Positions 18,869-28,849 of a stretch of DNA of 64,000 bases are shown one piece after another; within the stretch, counting starts at the first letter, position 1; every line of letters begins with the position of its first letter. The notes beneath the pieces were generated by a model. It saw only the letters and a program-made list of their open reading frames with translations, had not been told where the DNA came from and ran no database searches. The DNA lies in NCBI RefSeq assembly GCF_000525875.1, contig NZ_AODF01000008.1, positions 1 through 64,000 on the forward strand, given 5' to 3'. This DNA is from Listeria floridensis FSL S10-1187 (lineage in GTDB: Bacteria; Bacillota; Bacilli; Lactobacillales; Listeriaceae). A program made the translations under genes and the position numbers.

Positions 18869-18924
18869 TAAAAAGAATGAGCGAACCGAGGAAAAATTTT
18901 CCCCAAAGTGTTCGTTCTTTTTAT
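18869..18924 (+). terminator. Terminator between the LysM gene and ansA
   Basis: AAAAAGAATGAGCGAAC and GTTCGTTCTTTTT pair with one bulge around an inner GGAAAATTTTCC palindrome. Confidence 0.75.
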
Positions 18925-18942
18925 GGAAAAGGGGAGAGAATC

Positions 18943-19908
18943 ATGGCAAAAAAAGTAGCCCTTGTAACAACGGGTGGAACGATTGCTAGTAGAAAAACTG
19001 CTTCTGGAAAACTTGCTTCCGGCGAACTGACAGGCGAGGAGCTTGTGGAAATTTGTGGACTTCCGCCGGAAATTGAAGTGGATATTTTTTCGACGTTTCA
19101 GCTTCCCTCCATGCATATTACAAGGGAGCATTTAATCGACTTGCAGCAGCTGATCATGAAAATTTTTGAAGATGCTTCTTATGACGGTGTTGTGGTCACG
19201 CATGGTACAGATTCGCTTGAAGAGACTTCCTACTTTCTTGATCTTGCGGTGACTGATGAACGTCCTGTTGTTTTAACTGGTTCACAGCGCGGCCCTGAGG
19301 AAATGGGGACGGATGCTTATATTAACATCCGTCATGCCATTCATACGGCTTCGGCGCCGCTTCTTCGAAATGCTGGAACGGTAGTTGTATTTAATGAACG
19401 GATATTTGCAGCACGTTATGTAAAAAAAGTGCATGCATCGAACATTCAAGGTTTTAGTGCATTTGGATTCGGCTATTTGGGTATCATTGATAATGATCAA
19501 GTTTTTATTTATCAGCGGCCAGTTGAACATGATTGTTTTGAGGTCAAGCATCCGCTCCCTGATGTTGCAATTATCAAGTGTTATCTTGATGCAGATGGCT
19601 ATTTAATTGATACGCTCATTGAACGAGGTGTTGGCGGGATAATTTTGGAAGGCGTTGGTCGCGGTCAAGTTGCTCCAAAGATGATGCCTGCCATTTCGCG
19701 TGCATTAGAGCAGAGTATTCCGGTTGTGATTACGACTAGTGCAGAAGAGGGCAATGTTTATACGACATATGATTATTTAGGTAGTACGTATGACTTATAT
19801 AACCGTGGTGTTATTTTAGGAAAAGATTATGATAGTAAAAAAGCAAGAATTCGTTTAATGGTTTTACTTGCAGCCGGTGTTGATGCAACACAGGCTAATT
19901 TTGACTGA
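18943..19908 (+). CDS. ansA: Type I L-asparaginase
   Basis: A cytoplasmic asparaginase of 321 residues converting L-asparagine to aspartate and ammonia. The first catalytic Thr is in VTTGGTIAS near residue 12, and the second triad is in VTHGTDSLEETSYFL near 85. Absence of a signal peptide fits the type I cytoplasmic class. The ATG at 18943 follows GGGGAGAGA; an upstream in-frame ATG lies within the preceding terminator and is unlikely. cmk follows 23 bases later. Confidence 0.92.
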   Translation: MAKKVALVTTGGTIASRKTASGKLASGELTGEELVEICGLPPEIEVDIFSTFQLPSMHITREHLIDLQQLIMKIFEDASYDGVVVTHGTDSLEETSYFLDLAVTDERPVVLTGSQRGPEEMGTDAYINIRHAIHTASAPLLRNAGTVVVFNERIFAARYVKKVHASNIQGFSAFGFGYLGIIDNDQVFIYQRPVEHDCFEVKHPLPDVAIIKCYLDADGYLIDTLIERGVGGIILEGVGRGQVAPKMMPAISRALEQSIPVVITTSAEEGNVYTTYDYLGSTYDLYNRGVILGKDYDSKKARIRLMVLLAAGVDATQANFD

Positions 19909-19931
19909 TAGAGAAGGGAAACTGAAAATTC

Positions 19932-20621
19932 ATGAGGAAAAAAATTTCAATTGCGATTGATGGTCCGGCTGCGGCTGGGAAAAGTACGGTAGCAAAAATT
20001 GTAGCGAGTAAATTGCATTTTATTTATATTGATACGGGGGCAATGTATCGTGCGGCAACATACTTGGCGTATCAAGCTGGCATTTCGTATGAAAATGAAG
20101 CTGCTATTCTAGAGATTTTAAAATCAAAAACGATTCGGTTTGAACCAGGGGAAACTCAACAAGTATTGATAGATGATGAAAATGTAACAGAAATCATTCG
20201 GACAAGCGAAATTACGAATCATGTTTCGGTGGTTTCGGCGCATCCAGCAATTCGTGAAGAGCTGCAAAAACGGCAACAGAATTTTGCGGCTTCAGGCGGT
20301 ATCGTAATGGATGGTCGTGATATTGGAACGGCAGTGTTACCGCAAGCAGAACTCAAAATTTTTCTACTTGCAAGTGTCAGCGAACGGGCGGAACGTCGCT
20401 ACAAGGAAAATAAAGCAAAAGGCTATGATGTCAATCTTGAACAGCTGAAAAAAGAAATTGAAGAACGAGACCATCTAGATTATACGCGCGAACATTCACC
20501 ACTGAAAAAGGCTGATGATGCGATTACGGTCGATACAACAAGTATGACAATTCAAGAAGTGGCTACAAAAATTCTTGATTTGGCAAATGAAACAATTGAG
20601 CAAAATGAAAAGGGCTTGTAA
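19932..20621 (+). CDS. cmk: Cytidylate kinase
   Basis: A 229-residue kinase phosphorylating CMP and dCMP. The P-loop GPAAAGKST is at residues 11-19, DTGAMYRA near 35, and [12 protein letters not shown] near 125; [13 protein letters not shown] and [13 protein letters not shown] form the lid and CMP-binding parts. In Bacillus-type genomes cmk sits just before the S1-like gene, as here. Confidence 0.95.
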   Translation: MRKKISIAIDGPAAAGKSTVAKIVASKLHFIYIDTGAMYRAATYLAYQAGISYENEAAILEILKSKTIRFEPGETQQVLIDDENVTEIIRTSEITNHVSVVSAHPAIREELQKRQQNFAASGGIVMDGRDIGTAVLPQAELKIFLLASVSERAERRYKENKAKGYDVNLEQLKKEIEERDHLDYTREHSPLKKADDAITVDTTSMTIQEVATKILDLANETIEQNEKGL

Positions 20622-20643
20622 ACTAATTTACAGCCTCTTTTCT
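20609..20643 (+). terminator. Terminator after cmk
   Basis: AGGGCTTGTAAA and TTTACAGCCTCTTTT form a stem with one mismatch around CTAA, overlapping the cmk stop codon and ending in TCTTTT. Confidence 0.55.
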
Positions 20644-20895
20644 TTTGGCGAAAAAACTTGACAAATCTGCTGTTTTGTAGGATGTTAGAAGAGAGATTTT
20701 TTCTGATTCAGAGGAATAATCTTTTAGGATTTTCTTGCAAAAATTCAATCTGACGAACGTTTTTTTTATAGGGATTGCTAGACTCCAGAATGTCGAGATG
20801 CTAAATCTATTGTCATGAAGATTGTTAGAAGCGTAAACTTCGTTTGCGGTTACAGAAAGTCCTAAATTCGAGAAACGAATTGAGGAGGGCTACGC
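20644..20895 (+). promoter_or_regulatory. Long leader of the ribosomal protein S1 gene
   Basis: About 250 bases without a gene separate cmk from rpsA. TTGACA occurs at 20658-20663, a candidate -35 element, though the -10 is unclear. The remaining leader has several short complementary segments (AAGCGTAAACTTCGTTTGCGG, ATTCGAGAAACGAATT), which would fold into hairpins near the ribosome site GAGGAGG. Autoregulation by S1 binding its own leader is known in other bacteria; here it is only an inference. Confidence 0.4.
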
Positions 20896-22047
20896 ATGTC
20901 TGATGAATTAAACAATGTGGAAGTTAGAAATTTTGAAGAAGGAGACAAAGTCACTGGTACGGTTACAAGCGTAGAAGATAAACAAGTCTACGTCGGAATT
21001 CCTGACAGCAAACTTGATGGAGTTGTTCCGATCAGCGAACTGTCCAATGTCCATGTGGAAAAAGCTTCTGATGTAGTGAGCGTTGGCGATACACTTGATC
21101 TTGTCGTTACAAAAGTGGAAGACGATGTTCTTGTGCTTTCGAAGCGTAAAGTAGATGCACTAAAAGCGACAGACGATATCAAAGCGAAATTCGATTCGGG
21201 TGAAGTTTTTGATGCGGTTGTAAGCGACGTAGTTAAAGGTGGTCTTGTAGTAGACCTTGGGGTTCGAGCATTTGTTCCGGCGTCACTTGTAGAAGATCAC
21301 TTTGTTGAGGATTTCTCTGATTACAAAGGAAAAACGCTAGCATTTAAAGTAGTGGAATTTGAACCAGAGAAAAATCGGGTAATCTTAAGTCACCGTGCAA
21401 TTGTTGAAGCAGAAAAAGAAGGCAAGAAAAAAGAAATTTTGGCAAATATTAAAGAAGGCGATGTACTGGAAGGCACAGTAGAACGTCTTGCAAGTTTTGG
21501 TGCATTCGTTGATCTTGGCGGTGTAGACGGACTTGTTCATATTTCGCAAATTTCTTATGAACATATTGCAACACCAGGAGATGTTCTTTCGGAAGGCGAT
21601 AAAGTCAATGTTAAAGTAATTGGTGTTGATCCTGAAAACGAACGGATCTCGCTTTCTATTAAGGAAACTCAACCAGGGCCTTGGGACAATATTTCTGAGA
21701 AAGCACAAGTTGGAGCAGTTCTTAAAGGTAAAGTTATGAGACTAGTGACGTTTGGTGCATTCGTTGAAGTTTTCCCAGGTGTTGAAGGACTTGTTCACAT
21801 TTCGCAAATTTCGCATCAACATATCGGCACACCGAATGAAGTTCTAAAAGAAGGACAAGAAGTTGAAGTGAAAGTACTTGATGTGAATGAAGATGAAAAA
21901 CGCTTGTCTTTAAGTATCAAAGCTCTCCAAGAAGAGCCAGCTACAGAAGTTGATTATGAGTTACCAGAAGAAAGCACAGGTTTCCAAATGGGTGATCTAA
22001 TCGGTGACAAGTTAAAAAATATTCAAAATGATAACGATGATAAATAA
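20896..22047 (+). CDS. rpsA: 30S ribosomal protein S1 homolog with four S1 domains
   Basis: A 383-residue RNA-binding protein made of four S1 (OB-fold) repeats. Repeat starts are at about residue 16 (GDKVTGTVTSVEDKQVYV), 102 (GEVFDAVVSDVVKGGLVV), 187 (GDVLEGTVERLASFGAFV) and 272 (GAVLKGKVMRLVTFGAFV). The last two are the best conserved (GLVHISQIS). It corresponds to the YpfD protein of Bacillus, shorter than the six-domain S1 of proteobacteria. AGGAGGG precedes the ATG. In Listeria and Bacillus der, gpsA and the HU gene usually follow at some distance; here a terminator and two tRNA genes come next. Confidence 0.94.
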   Translation: MSDELNNVEVRNFEEGDKVTGTVTSVEDKQVYVGIPDSKLDGVVPISELSNVHVEKASDVVSVGDTLDLVVTKVEDDVLVLSKRKVDALKATDDIKAKFDSGEVFDAVVSDVVKGGLVVDLGVRAFVPASLVEDHFVEDFSDYKGKTLAFKVVEFEPEKNRVILSHRAIVEAEKEGKKKEILANIKEGDVLEGTVERLASFGAFVDLGGVDGLVHISQISYEHIATPGDVLSEGDKVNVKVIGVDPENERISLSIKETQPGPWDNISEKAQVGAVLKGKVMRLVTFGAFVEVFPGVEGLVHISQISHQHIGTPNEVLKEGQEVEVKVLDVNEDEKRLSLSIKALQEEPATEVDYELPEESTGFQMGDLIGDKLKNIQNDNDDK

Positions 22048-22059
22048 AGATTGTAAATG

Positions 22060-22090
22060 AGAGTCTCTTTTAATGAGAGACTCTTTTTTA
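22060..22090 (+). terminator. Terminator after rpsA
   Basis: AGAGTCTC and GAGAGACTCT form a stem around TTTTAAT, followed by TTTTTTA. Confidence 0.9.
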
Positions 22091-22118
22091 TGCAAAAAAT
22101 AAACAGTAAAGAAAACCG

Positions 22119-22146
22119 TTGACACGGCTAAAGATTATGTTATAAT
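22119..22146 (+). promoter_or_regulatory. Strong sigma-A promoter for the tRNA pair
   Basis: A perfect TTGACA at 22119-22124 and a perfect TATAAT at 22141-22146 are separated by 16 bases. Two consensus boxes are typical of stable-RNA promoters. Confidence 0.88.
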
Positions 22147-22208
22147 AATAAAAGTAAACGAAAATCTTGTGAAAAAATATACTTTTTTTTTGAATTTTTA
22201 TACACCAT

Positions 22209-22280
22209 GGCCCGTTGGTCAAGCGGTTAAGACACCGCCCTTTCACGGCGGTAACACGGGTTCGAATCCCGTACGGGTCA
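22209..22280 (+). tRNA. tRNA-Glu (anticodon TTC)
   Basis: A 72-base cloverleaf. The acceptor arms GGCCCGT and ACGGGTC pair, the anticodon stem CCGCC/GGCGG encloses the loop CTTTCAC, and the T arm ACGGG-TTCGAAT-CCCGT is standard. The 3' CCA is not encoded; CTT follows the discriminator A. Confidence 0.97.
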
Positions 22281-22284
22281 CTTA

Positions 22285-22357
22285 GGTTCCGTGGTGTAGG
22301 GGTTAACATGCCTGCCTGTCACGCAGGAGATCGCGGGTTCAAATCCCGTCGGAACCG
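22285..22357 (+). tRNA. tRNA-Asp (anticodon GTC)
   Basis: A 73-base cloverleaf starting 4 bases after tRNA-Glu. Acceptor arms GGTTCCG/CGGAACC pair, the anticodon stem CCTGC/GCAGG encloses CTGTCAC, and the T arm GCGGG-TTCAAAT-CCCGT is standard. CCA is not encoded. Confidence 0.97.
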
Positions 22358-22360
22358 TTT

Positions 22361-22391
22361 TAATCTCGTCATTTATGACGGGATTTTTTTG
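22361..22391 (+). terminator. Terminator of the tRNA operon
   Basis: AATCTCGTCA and TGACGGGATT form a stem with one G-T pair around TTTA, followed by TTTTT. Confidence 0.85.
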
Positions 22392-22417
22392 TTGACAAAA
22401 TTGTGAGGAGTCAAGAC

Positions 22418-22431
22418 GGTAACCGTTTACC
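22418..22431. promoter_or_regulatory. Possible cre-like operator upstream of folE
   Basis: GGTAACCGTTTACC is a near-palindrome agreeing at 12 of 14 positions with the CcpA cre consensus TGWAANCGNTNWCA; both end positions differ. It lies 62 bases before folE. Catabolite control of folE would be unexpected, so the site may be a chance match. Confidence 0.25.
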
Positions 22432-22492
22432 TAAGCTGGTCAACTATGATAAGATAAACAAATAGAAATAAAGCATAAAAAGGGGTAGGACA

Positions 22493-23059
22493 ATGACTGA
22501 AATGAATAAAGAAAAAATTGCAGATGCCGTAAGAATGATCCTTGAAGCAGTTGGCGAAGATCCTGATAGAGAGGGATTGCTTGATACGCCGATGCGCGTT
22601 GCACGGATGTATGAAGAAATTTTCGCTGGTTTAAAAAAAGATCCGTCCGTTCATTTTAACAAAGTGTTTGAAGAACAGCATGATGAGCTAGTTCTTGTAA
22701 AAGATATCCGCTTTTCATCGGTTTGCGAGCATCATCTTGTTCCGTTTTTTGGTGTAGCTCATGTGGCTTATTTACCGCAAAATGGTCGTGTTGCCGGACT
22801 CAGCAAACTGGCTCGTGTAGTGGATGACGTTAGTAAGCGTCCCCAACTGCAAGAAAGAATTACGACAACAGTTGCTGAGATTATGATGGATAAGCTTGAT
22901 CCGCTTGGTGTGATGGTTATTCTTGAAGCAGAACATATGTGCATGACAATCCGTGGAGTAAATAAACCTGGAACGAAAACGGTCACAAGTGCTGTACGCG
23001 GGGCATTTCGAAAAGACGATAAATTGAGAAGCGAAGTTCTCTCATTGATCAAACATTAA
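22493..23059 (+). CDS. folE: GTP cyclohydrolase I
   Basis: The first enzyme of folate synthesis, turning GTP into dihydroneopterin triphosphate. The 188-residue protein carries the zinc ligands and active site in [12 protein letters not shown] near residue 75 and the third zinc ligand in HMCMTIRGV near 145. [21 protein letters not shown] is the family N-terminal signature. AGGGGTAGGA precedes the ATG. Its presence just before hepS matches Listeria and Bacillus, but the trp attenuator gene mtrB of Bacillus is absent. Confidence 0.95.
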   Translation: MTEMNKEKIADAVRMILEAVGEDPDREGLLDTPMRVARMYEEIFAGLKKDPSVHFNKVFEEQHDELVLVKDIRFSSVCEHHLVPFFGVAHVAYLPQNGRVAGLSKLARVVDDVSKRPQLQERITTTVAEIMMDKLDPLGVMVILEAEHMCMTIRGVNKPGTKTVTSAVRGAFRKDDKLRSEVLSLIKH

Positions 23060-23143
23060 TAAAAGGCGTATCTGCTGTAGTTTCCAAGTGAATTTATGCT
23101 ATAATGTTAGTTATGGATTATTGTTTTTAAAGGGGAAATTAAA

Positions 23144-23860
23144 ATGACTTATCAAGGGAGCCTCACACAACTGAAGGAAGTGGAAAGATTGGTTCATGAC
23201 CGGACAGCCTATCAATTTTTAAAAGAAAATTTTTATGGTCCAGAAACTGACAAAGACCAAATGCTCTGGCTGCATGAATCGATTCGCGGCTCGCAACTTG
23301 CTGAGACAGATAAGTATCGGATTATTACTGCGACATTGTATGTGATTCTTGCACATGATACTCATGAGCAAATTGATGAGTTGGGCGATACTAGACAGCT
23401 TTCGTTAAAAGAAAGAGAGCTGACAGTTCTAGCCGGGGATTATTACAGTGCCCTTTACTACCGAACGATGGCTGAGCTTGGGATGATCGATTTACTTGGA
23501 GCCTTACAGCGTGGTGTGCAAAAAATGAACACGGCTAAAACGAATATATATCAACTGCATGTCTTAACTGATGCAGAATATCTCTCTGAACTGACGGCTG
23601 CTTCTTCTGCGATTTTTGCAGAGTTTGCTCGTTATTTTGGAAAAGAAGAATCATTTCTTGTACTTGCAGAAAAAACATTACTGCTTAAACGGTTGCAAGA
23701 AGAACAAGCATTTTATGAATCTTATCATTTATCTACCTTGAAACGCGCTTACGAGCATGGCTTTTTTGCGAAGGAAAGTGCTGCTGCGTTTGAAGATTGG
23801 TTAACGAATATTATCGACACAGTAAAACATGAAATAAAAGATTTAAAAAACGACTTGTGA
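23144..23860 (+). CDS. hepS: Heptaprenyl diphosphate synthase component I
   Basis: The non-catalytic subunit of the heterodimeric synthase for the menaquinone side chain. The 238-residue protein lacks the DDxxD motifs of the catalytic partner. The segment [23 protein letters not shown] is characteristic of the family. It starts 85 bases after folE with a TATAAT-like box at 23100-23105 and overlaps the frame of menG by a few bases. Confidence 0.88.
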   Translation: MTYQGSLTQLKEVERLVHDRTAYQFLKENFYGPETDKDQMLWLHESIRGSQLAETDKYRIITATLYVILAHDTHEQIDELGDTRQLSLKERELTVLAGDYYSALYYRTMAELGMIDLLGALQRGVQKMNTAKTNIYQLHVLTDAEYLSELTAASSAIFAEFARYFGKEESFLVLAEKTLLLKRLQEEQAFYESYHLSTLKRAYEHGFFAKESAAAFEDWLTNIIDTVKHEIKDLKNDL

Positions 23861-23937
23861 ATCTCTATCGTCTGTGCTTGATTTACGTTTACAAGAAATG
23901 CTTGCGCGCTGATTTCGGAAAGGGGCTTTTTGAACAG

Positions 23938-24660
23938 ATGGAAACAGAAAAAGAAGAAAAAGTACATAAGGTCTTCGAAAAGATCTCGCCTGAGTATGAT
24001 CGAATGAACAGCTTGATCAGTTTTAAACTGCATGTACACTGGCGAAAACAAACGATGGACTTGATGCGTGTCAAACAGGGAGCAAAAGTATTAGATGTCT
24101 GTTGTGGAACGGCAGATTGGACGATTCTGTCGGCACAAGAAGTCGGTTCAGATGGGCACGTGACGGGTCTTGATTTTAGTCATAACATGCTTCAAATTGG
24201 AGCAGATAAGGTTGAAAAATCTGGTCTCACTAATATTGAACTGCTTCAAGGCAACGCTATGGAGTTGCCTTTTCCAGATAATAGTTTTGATTATGTGACA
24301 ATCGGATTCGGACTTCGAAATGTTCCTGATTACTTGCAGGTTTTATCAGAAATGCACCGAGTTTTGAAGCCTGGCGGACAAGCAGTTTGCTTGGATACAA
24401 GCCAACCGAATGTTCCTGTTTGGCGGCCTTTTTTCAACACCTATTTTCGTTATATAATGCCGCTATTCGGTAAAATTTTTGCGAAAAGTTATGATGAATA
24501 TAGCTGGTTGCAAGAGTCGACGCGTCATTTCCCAGGAATGGGAGCCCTTTCCGACTTGTTCTACGAAGCTGGATTTTCTTATGTGCGCTATATTTCACAC
24601 AGTGGCGGAGCAAGCGCTACGCATTTTGGCTATAAAAAGGTGGCAGAAGATGAAATTTAA
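23938..24660 (+). CDS. menG: Demethylmenaquinone methyltransferase
   Basis: A 240-residue SAM-dependent enzyme of the UbiE/MenG family that methylates demethylmenaquinone in the last step of menaquinone synthesis. SAM motif I is [12 protein letters not shown] near residue 50, followed by GLDFSHNML near 77 and [15 protein letters not shown] near 118. I chose the ATG at 23938 because the protein family starts around [19 protein letters not shown] lies 12 bases upstream. The longer open frame from 23857 gives an unrelated extension. hepT starts 11 bases before its stop. Confidence 0.93.
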   Translation: METEKEEKVHKVFEKISPEYDRMNSLISFKLHVHWRKQTMDLMRVKQGAKVLDVCCGTADWTILSAQEVGSDGHVTGLDFSHNMLQIGADKVEKSGLTNIELLQGNAMELPFPDNSFDYVTIGFGLRNVPDYLQVLSEMHRVLKPGGQAVCLDTSQPNVPVWRPFFNTYFRYIMPLFGKIFAKSYDEYSWLQESTRHFPGMGALSDLFYEAGFSYVRYISHSGGASATHFGYKKVAEDEI

Positions 24661-25618
24661 TTTTTTGTATCCTTCGGTTCAAAAGGATATTGATAAAATC
24701 GAAAATGAACTTAAAATAGCTGTTTCAGAAGCTGATGCTGAGACGACTTCTGAATCTGCATTGCACTTACTTACGGCTGGTGGAAAACGGATTAGACCGA
24801 TGTTTGTCTGCTTAACAGCAAGACTCGGAAATACTCCTAATTTTTCGGCTGCTCAAGATGCTGCTGTAGCGATCGAATTGATTCATATGGCTTCGATTGT
24901 GCACGATGATGTAGTAGATGATGCAGAGCTTCGTCGTGGCAGACCGACTATTAAAGCAATTTGGGGAAACCATATTGCCATGTATACTGGTGATTTCTTA
25001 TTTGCGAAATCACTTGAGTATATGACAAGGATAAAAAATGAAAAAGCACATTTGCTGCTTTCACGGGTAACGGTGGAGCTTGCAGTCGGAGAGATTGAGC
25101 AAATTAAGGATAAATATGACTTTGATCAAAGTGTCCGCGCCTACTTGCGGCGAATCAAGCGAAAAACAGCACTGCTGATTGCAGCAAGCTGTGGACTTGG
25201 TGGAATCATTGCTGAACTTCCAGAAAAGCTTGATGATAAACTTTATTTGTTCGGGTATTATGTTGGGATGGCTTTTCAAATTACGGATGATATTCTCGAT
25301 TTTTCCAAGGATGAAAAAAAAATCGGAAAACCGGCAGGAGAAGATTTAAGTCAAGGAAATGTGACATTACCCGTGTTTTTTGCAATGCAAGACCCGCTGC
25401 TTCGTAAGCGAATCAGACGAGTCACTGAGGAAACGCCAAAAGAAGAAATGAATCACCTTGTAGAAGCAATTCGAACCAGCGGAGCAATTGAGAAATCAGA
25501 GCAAGTTGCGACGAATTACTTAAATAAAGCAGCAAGTATTTTAGATGAATTTGGCAACCAAAAAGAAGTAAAGCCGCTTCGACAAATCATCAAAATGCTT
25601 GATAAGCGAGATTACTAA
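24650..25618 (+). CDS. hepT: Heptaprenyl diphosphate synthase component II
   Basis: The catalytic prenyltransferase subunit, 322 residues, adding isopentenyl units to farnesyl diphosphate to make the C35 chain. The first Asp-rich motif is [16 protein letters not shown] near residue 83 and the second is [14 protein letters not shown] near 210. GGKRIRPMF near 42 binds substrate. The ATG at 24650 has AAGGTGG 7 bases upstream and gives the family N-terminus [11 protein letters not shown]. It is coupled to menG and followed by ndk after 12 bases. Confidence 0.94.
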   Translation: MKFNFLYPSVQKDIDKIENELKIAVSEADAETTSESALHLLTAGGKRIRPMFVCLTARLGNTPNFSAAQDAAVAIELIHMASIVHDDVVDDAELRRGRPTIKAIWGNHIAMYTGDFLFAKSLEYMTRIKNEKAHLLLSRVTVELAVGEIEQIKDKYDFDQSVRAYLRRIKRKTALLIAASCGLGGIIAELPEKLDDKLYLFGYYVGMAFQITDDILDFSKDEKKIGKPAGEDLSQGNVTLPVFFAMQDPLLRKRIRRVTEETPKEEMNHLVEAIRTSGAIEKSEQVATNYLNKAASILDEFGNQKEVKPLRQIIKMLDKRDY

Positions 25619-25630
25619 GGGGGAAGAAAG

Positions 25631-26074
25631 ATGGAAAGAACTTATGTCATGGTGAAACCCGATGGAGTAGCGCGGGGATTGACCGGAAAAATTGTAACGC
25701 GTTTTGAAGAAAAAGGGTTGAATCTAGTTGCAGCTAAGCTGCTTCAAATTGATTTGGCACTTGCAGAAGAACATTACAAAGAACATGCTTCTAAACCATT
25801 TTTTAAAGACTTAATCAGCTTTATTACTTCGGGACCTGTTTTTGCAATGGTTCTCGAGGGCGACGATGCAATTTCGATCGCACGCAAGATGATGGGAGCA
25901 ACCAATCCGCTTGAAGCCGTACCGGGTACTATTCGAGCAGATTTTGGGATGCACACAAATCACAATATTATTCATGGTTCAGATAGCCCTGCTGCTGCTG
26001 AACGGGAAATTGGTCTGTTTTTTAAATCCGATGAGCTTCTGACTTCTAAACGAGCAGATGCAGATTGGCTGTAA
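25631..26074 (+). CDS. ndk: Nucleoside diphosphate kinase
   Basis: A 147-residue kinase that equalises nucleoside triphosphate pools. The phosphorylated His is in [20 protein letters not shown] near residue 115. The start [16 protein letters not shown] and [11 protein letters not shown] are family signatures. It ends the hepS-menG-hepT-ndk operon and is followed by a terminator. Confidence 0.96.
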   Translation: MERTYVMVKPDGVARGLTGKIVTRFEEKGLNLVAAKLLQIDLALAEEHYKEHASKPFFKDLISFITSGPVFAMVLEGDDAISIARKMMGATNPLEAVPGTIRADFGMHTNHNIIHGSDSPAAAEREIGLFFKSDELLTSKRADADWL

Positions 26075-26104
26075 ACTGTCTTCGCATAGAAGACAGTTTT
26101 TTTT
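26074..26104 (+). terminator. Terminator after ndk
   Basis: AACTGTCTTC and GAAGACAGTT form a perfect stem around GCATA, followed by TTTTTT. Confidence 0.92.
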
Positions 26105-26123
26105 ATAGCGTAAAAAGAAAAGG

Positions 26124-26152
26124 TTGTTTCGGCTAGGGGCTTATGTTAAGAT
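26124..26152 (+). promoter_or_regulatory. Candidate promoter of the aromatic amino acid operon
   Basis: TTGTTT at 26124-26129 and TAAGAT at 26147-26152 are 17 bases apart, upstream of aroC and after the ndk terminator. Confidence 0.5.
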
Positions 26153-26205
26153 AGTACACATACACTTTAAAGCGCTAAATTAGATAGATAAAGGAGTCGA
26201 AAAAA

Positions 26206-27372
26206 ATGAGATACTTAACTGCCGGAGAATCACACGGACCGGGACTTACACTGATTGTTGAAGGACTTCCAGCGGGAATGCCGCTTTTAGCAGAAGATAT
26301 TAACGTAGAATTGAAGCGTCGGCAAGGCGGGTATGGGCGAGGCGCGCGAATGAAAATTGAAAAGGACCGGGCGCTATTTACGGCTGGAGTAAGGCACGGA
26401 AAGACACTTGGATCGCCGCTTGCCCTTTTTGTTGAAAACAAAGATTATAAACACTGGGAAACAGTTATGAGTGCAGAGCCTGTTCCTGAAAAAAATGAAG
26501 CCTCACGACGGGTTTCTCGGCCAAGGCCTGGTCATGCCGATCTTGTTGGCGGAATGAAATACGGCCATCGGGATATGCGCAATGTGTTGGAGCGTTCCAG
26601 CGCACGTGAGACAACGGTTCGTGTGGCAGCGGGGGCAATTGCGAAAAAGCTGCTCGCTGAACTCGGCATTGAAGTAGCGGGTCATGTTCTTGAAATCGGT
26701 GGTGTTCGTGCTGATATTAAACGGGACTATACGGTCGCAGAAATTCAGAAGATCGCAAATGAATCACCAGTTCGGGCATTAGATGCTGATGTGGAGCAAG
26801 CAATGATGGATAAAATTGATGATACGAAAAAGAAAGGCGACACGATTGGCGGAGTGGTTGAAGTCGTTGTCGGCGGCGTGCCGGCAGGTCTTGGCAGCTA
26901 TGTGCAGTGGGATAAGAAGCTGGATGCGAAGATTGCCCGTGCGATTGTGAGTATCAATGCGTTTAAGGGCGCCGAGTTTGGCGTCGGTTTTGAGGCGGCA
27001 CGGAAATACGGTAGCGAAGTGATGGATGAGATACTATATTCAAAAGAGGAAGGCTATACGCGTCGGACGAATAATCTCGGCGGTTTTGAAGGTGGAATGA
27101 CAAACGGAATGCCGATTGTGGTTCGCGGTGTAATGAAGCCGATTCCGACGCTTTATAAGCCACTTCAAAGTGTCGATATTGATACGAAAGAAGCCTTTAA
27201 TGCAAGCGTGGAACGGTCAGACAGTTCAGCGGTTCCTGCTGCAAGTGTGGTAGCTGAGAATGTGGTGGCTTGGGAAGTGGCAACGGCGATTTTGGAAAAA
27301 TACCAAAGTGACCGGTTTGATCTTTTGAAGGAGTTTGTCGAAGCAGACCGAGAACGAATGAAGGAGTTTTAA
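26206..27372 (+). CDS. aroC: Chorismate synthase
   Basis: The last enzyme of the common aromatic pathway, converting EPSP to chorismate using reduced FMN. The 388-residue protein opens with [14 protein letters not shown] and contains [30 protein letters not shown] and GDTIGGVVE, all family signatures. AAAGGAG precedes the ATG. It heads a tightly spaced operon aroC-aroB-aroH-hisC-tyrA-aroA. The gene is called aroF in Bacillus nomenclature. Confidence 0.96.
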   Translation: MRYLTAGESHGPGLTLIVEGLPAGMPLLAEDINVELKRRQGGYGRGARMKIEKDRALFTAGVRHGKTLGSPLALFVENKDYKHWETVMSAEPVPEKNEASRRVSRPRPGHADLVGGMKYGHRDMRNVLERSSARETTVRVAAGAIAKKLLAELGIEVAGHVLEIGGVRADIKRDYTVAEIQKIANESPVRALDADVEQAMMDKIDDTKKKGDTIGGVVEVVVGGVPAGLGSYVQWDKKLDAKIARAIVSINAFKGAEFGVGFEAARKYGSEVMDEILYSKEEGYTRRTNNLGGFEGGMTNGMPIVVRGVMKPIPTLYKPLQSVDIDTKEAFNASVERSDSSAVPAASVVAENVVAWEVATAILEKYQSDRFDLLKEFVEADRERMKEF

Positions 27373-27374
27373 GT

Positions 27375-28472
27375 ATGCATGAAATGACCATCCAAACGGC
27401 AAGTAAAACTTATCCGGTTTTTATCGGGACTGATTTGTTAGTCGAAATGAAGCAACAGCTTACGTCAAAACTGAATCGTTATTCAAAGCTCTTTATTATA
27501 ACCGATCAACATGTGGCATCGCTTTATCAAAGCCACATTGAAGCGCTTTTAAGCAAGTTTTCCAATCTTTCTTTTTTTTGTTGCGCCAAATGGGGAAGAT
27601 GCCAAAACATTTGCGGTTTACGAAGATGCAATGACGAAAGCGATCGAAGCGAATCTTGACCGAAAATCTGCATTGCTTGCTTTTGGCGGCGGTGTGATCG
27701 GGGATCTTGGTGGATTTATTGCGGCGACTTACATGCGTGGCATCGCTTTTTATCAGTTTCCGACGACTGTGCTTGCTCATGATAGCGCGGTTGGCGGGAA
27801 AGTGGCGATCAATCATCCGCTTGGAAAAAATATGGTCGGATGCTTTTATCAGCCGGAAGCGGTCATTTATGATACTTCTTTTTTTTAAAACGCTACCTGA
27901 GCGGGAAATGCGCTCTGGGTTTGCTGAACTGATCAAACATGGCTTAATCAGTGATGGAGGGCTGTTCGATTTGTTACGGGAGAATTTTTCGAAGCAAGCA
28001 GCACTTTCCGGTGAAGCGTTACCTGAGTTTCTTGCAAAAGGAATTAAGGTAAAAGCCGATATTGTGGCGCAAGATGAAACGGAGCAGGGGGTTCGCGCTT
28101 TTCTCAACTTCGGCCATACTTTTGGTCATGCTCTCGAAGCTTTTGGCGGGTTTAAACGATTTTTACACGGGGAAGCGATTATTTTTGGAATGATTTATGC
28201 CTTGATTTTAAGTGAACGTGAAATGGGCTTGAAATTTGATCTTGCTTCATTTTCGGCTTGGCTTTCTGATCTTGGCTACGAAACCACGCTCCCGGATGAT
28301 GTCACTTTTGAAGAAATCTATTCGCGGATGTTACACGATAAAAAAAACGACTTTCGGCGAAGTAAAATTCGTTCTTCTCAGTGAAATCGGAGTGTGCGAA
28401 CTTCGGCCGGTAAGTCGTGAAAAACTTGAGCAAGCGTTTCACATTTTTCGAAAAGGAGAGGAAGCGGTTTGA
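27375..28472 (+). CDS. aroB: 3-dehydroquinate synthase (three frameshifts)
   Basis: AroB turns DAHP into 3-dehydroquinate using NAD and zinc. Pieces of all its motifs are present: [21 protein letters not shown] (NAD loop), [50 protein letters not shown] and HGEAI. The frame is broken three times: an extra T in 27572-27579, an extra T in 27879-27886 and an extra A in 28340-28347. Correcting them gives [28 protein letters not shown] and [14 protein letters not shown] and a 364-residue protein. As every motif is intact, I read these as sequence errors. It starts 2 bases after aroC and overlaps aroH. Confidence 0.88.
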
Positions 28473-28849
28473 GAGCAATTCGCGGAGCTACAACGGTAGA
28501 AACCAATCGTGCTGCTGAAATTTATGCGGCAACTAAGGAAGTATTTGAAACGATTTTACAGGAAAATAATCTGAGCGATCCGGAAAATCTGGTTTCGGTC
28601 ATTATAACGGTAACCGAGGATTTGACGGCGGCTTTCCCGGCGCGTGCGATTCGCGAAATGGACGGTTTTGAGCTTGTTCCAGTGATGGGAATGCAGGAAA
28701 TCAATGTGCCCGGTGCACCGGAAAAATGTATTCGTTTGATGGTGCAGACGAATCTTGAGAGTGCACTTAAAGACATTCGGCATGTGTATTTGAATGGCGC
28801 AAAACGACTGCGTCCAGATCTTGCGGTTAAAGGAGAGGACACACCATGA
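28469..28849 (+). CDS. aroH: Chorismate mutase, monofunctional AroH type
   Basis: A 126-residue trimeric chorismate mutase making prephenate. The N-terminal [10 protein letters not shown] and the C-terminal [18 protein letters not shown] carry the active-site Arg, Tyr and Leu of the AroH fold; [19 protein letters not shown] lies between. It begins with TTG after AAAGGAGAGG and overlaps hisC by 4 bases (ATGA). Confidence 0.94.
   Translation: MRAIRGATTVETNRAAEIYAATKEVFETILQENNLSDPENLVSVIITVTEDLTAAFPARAIREMDGFELVPVMGMQEINVPGAPEKCIRLMVQTNLESALKDIRHVYLNGAKRLRPDLAVKGEDTP

Noticed and set aside
22088-22406. Open frames on both strands across the tRNA genes
   Set aside because: They run through two perfect tRNA cloverleaves and their terminator and have no coding features.
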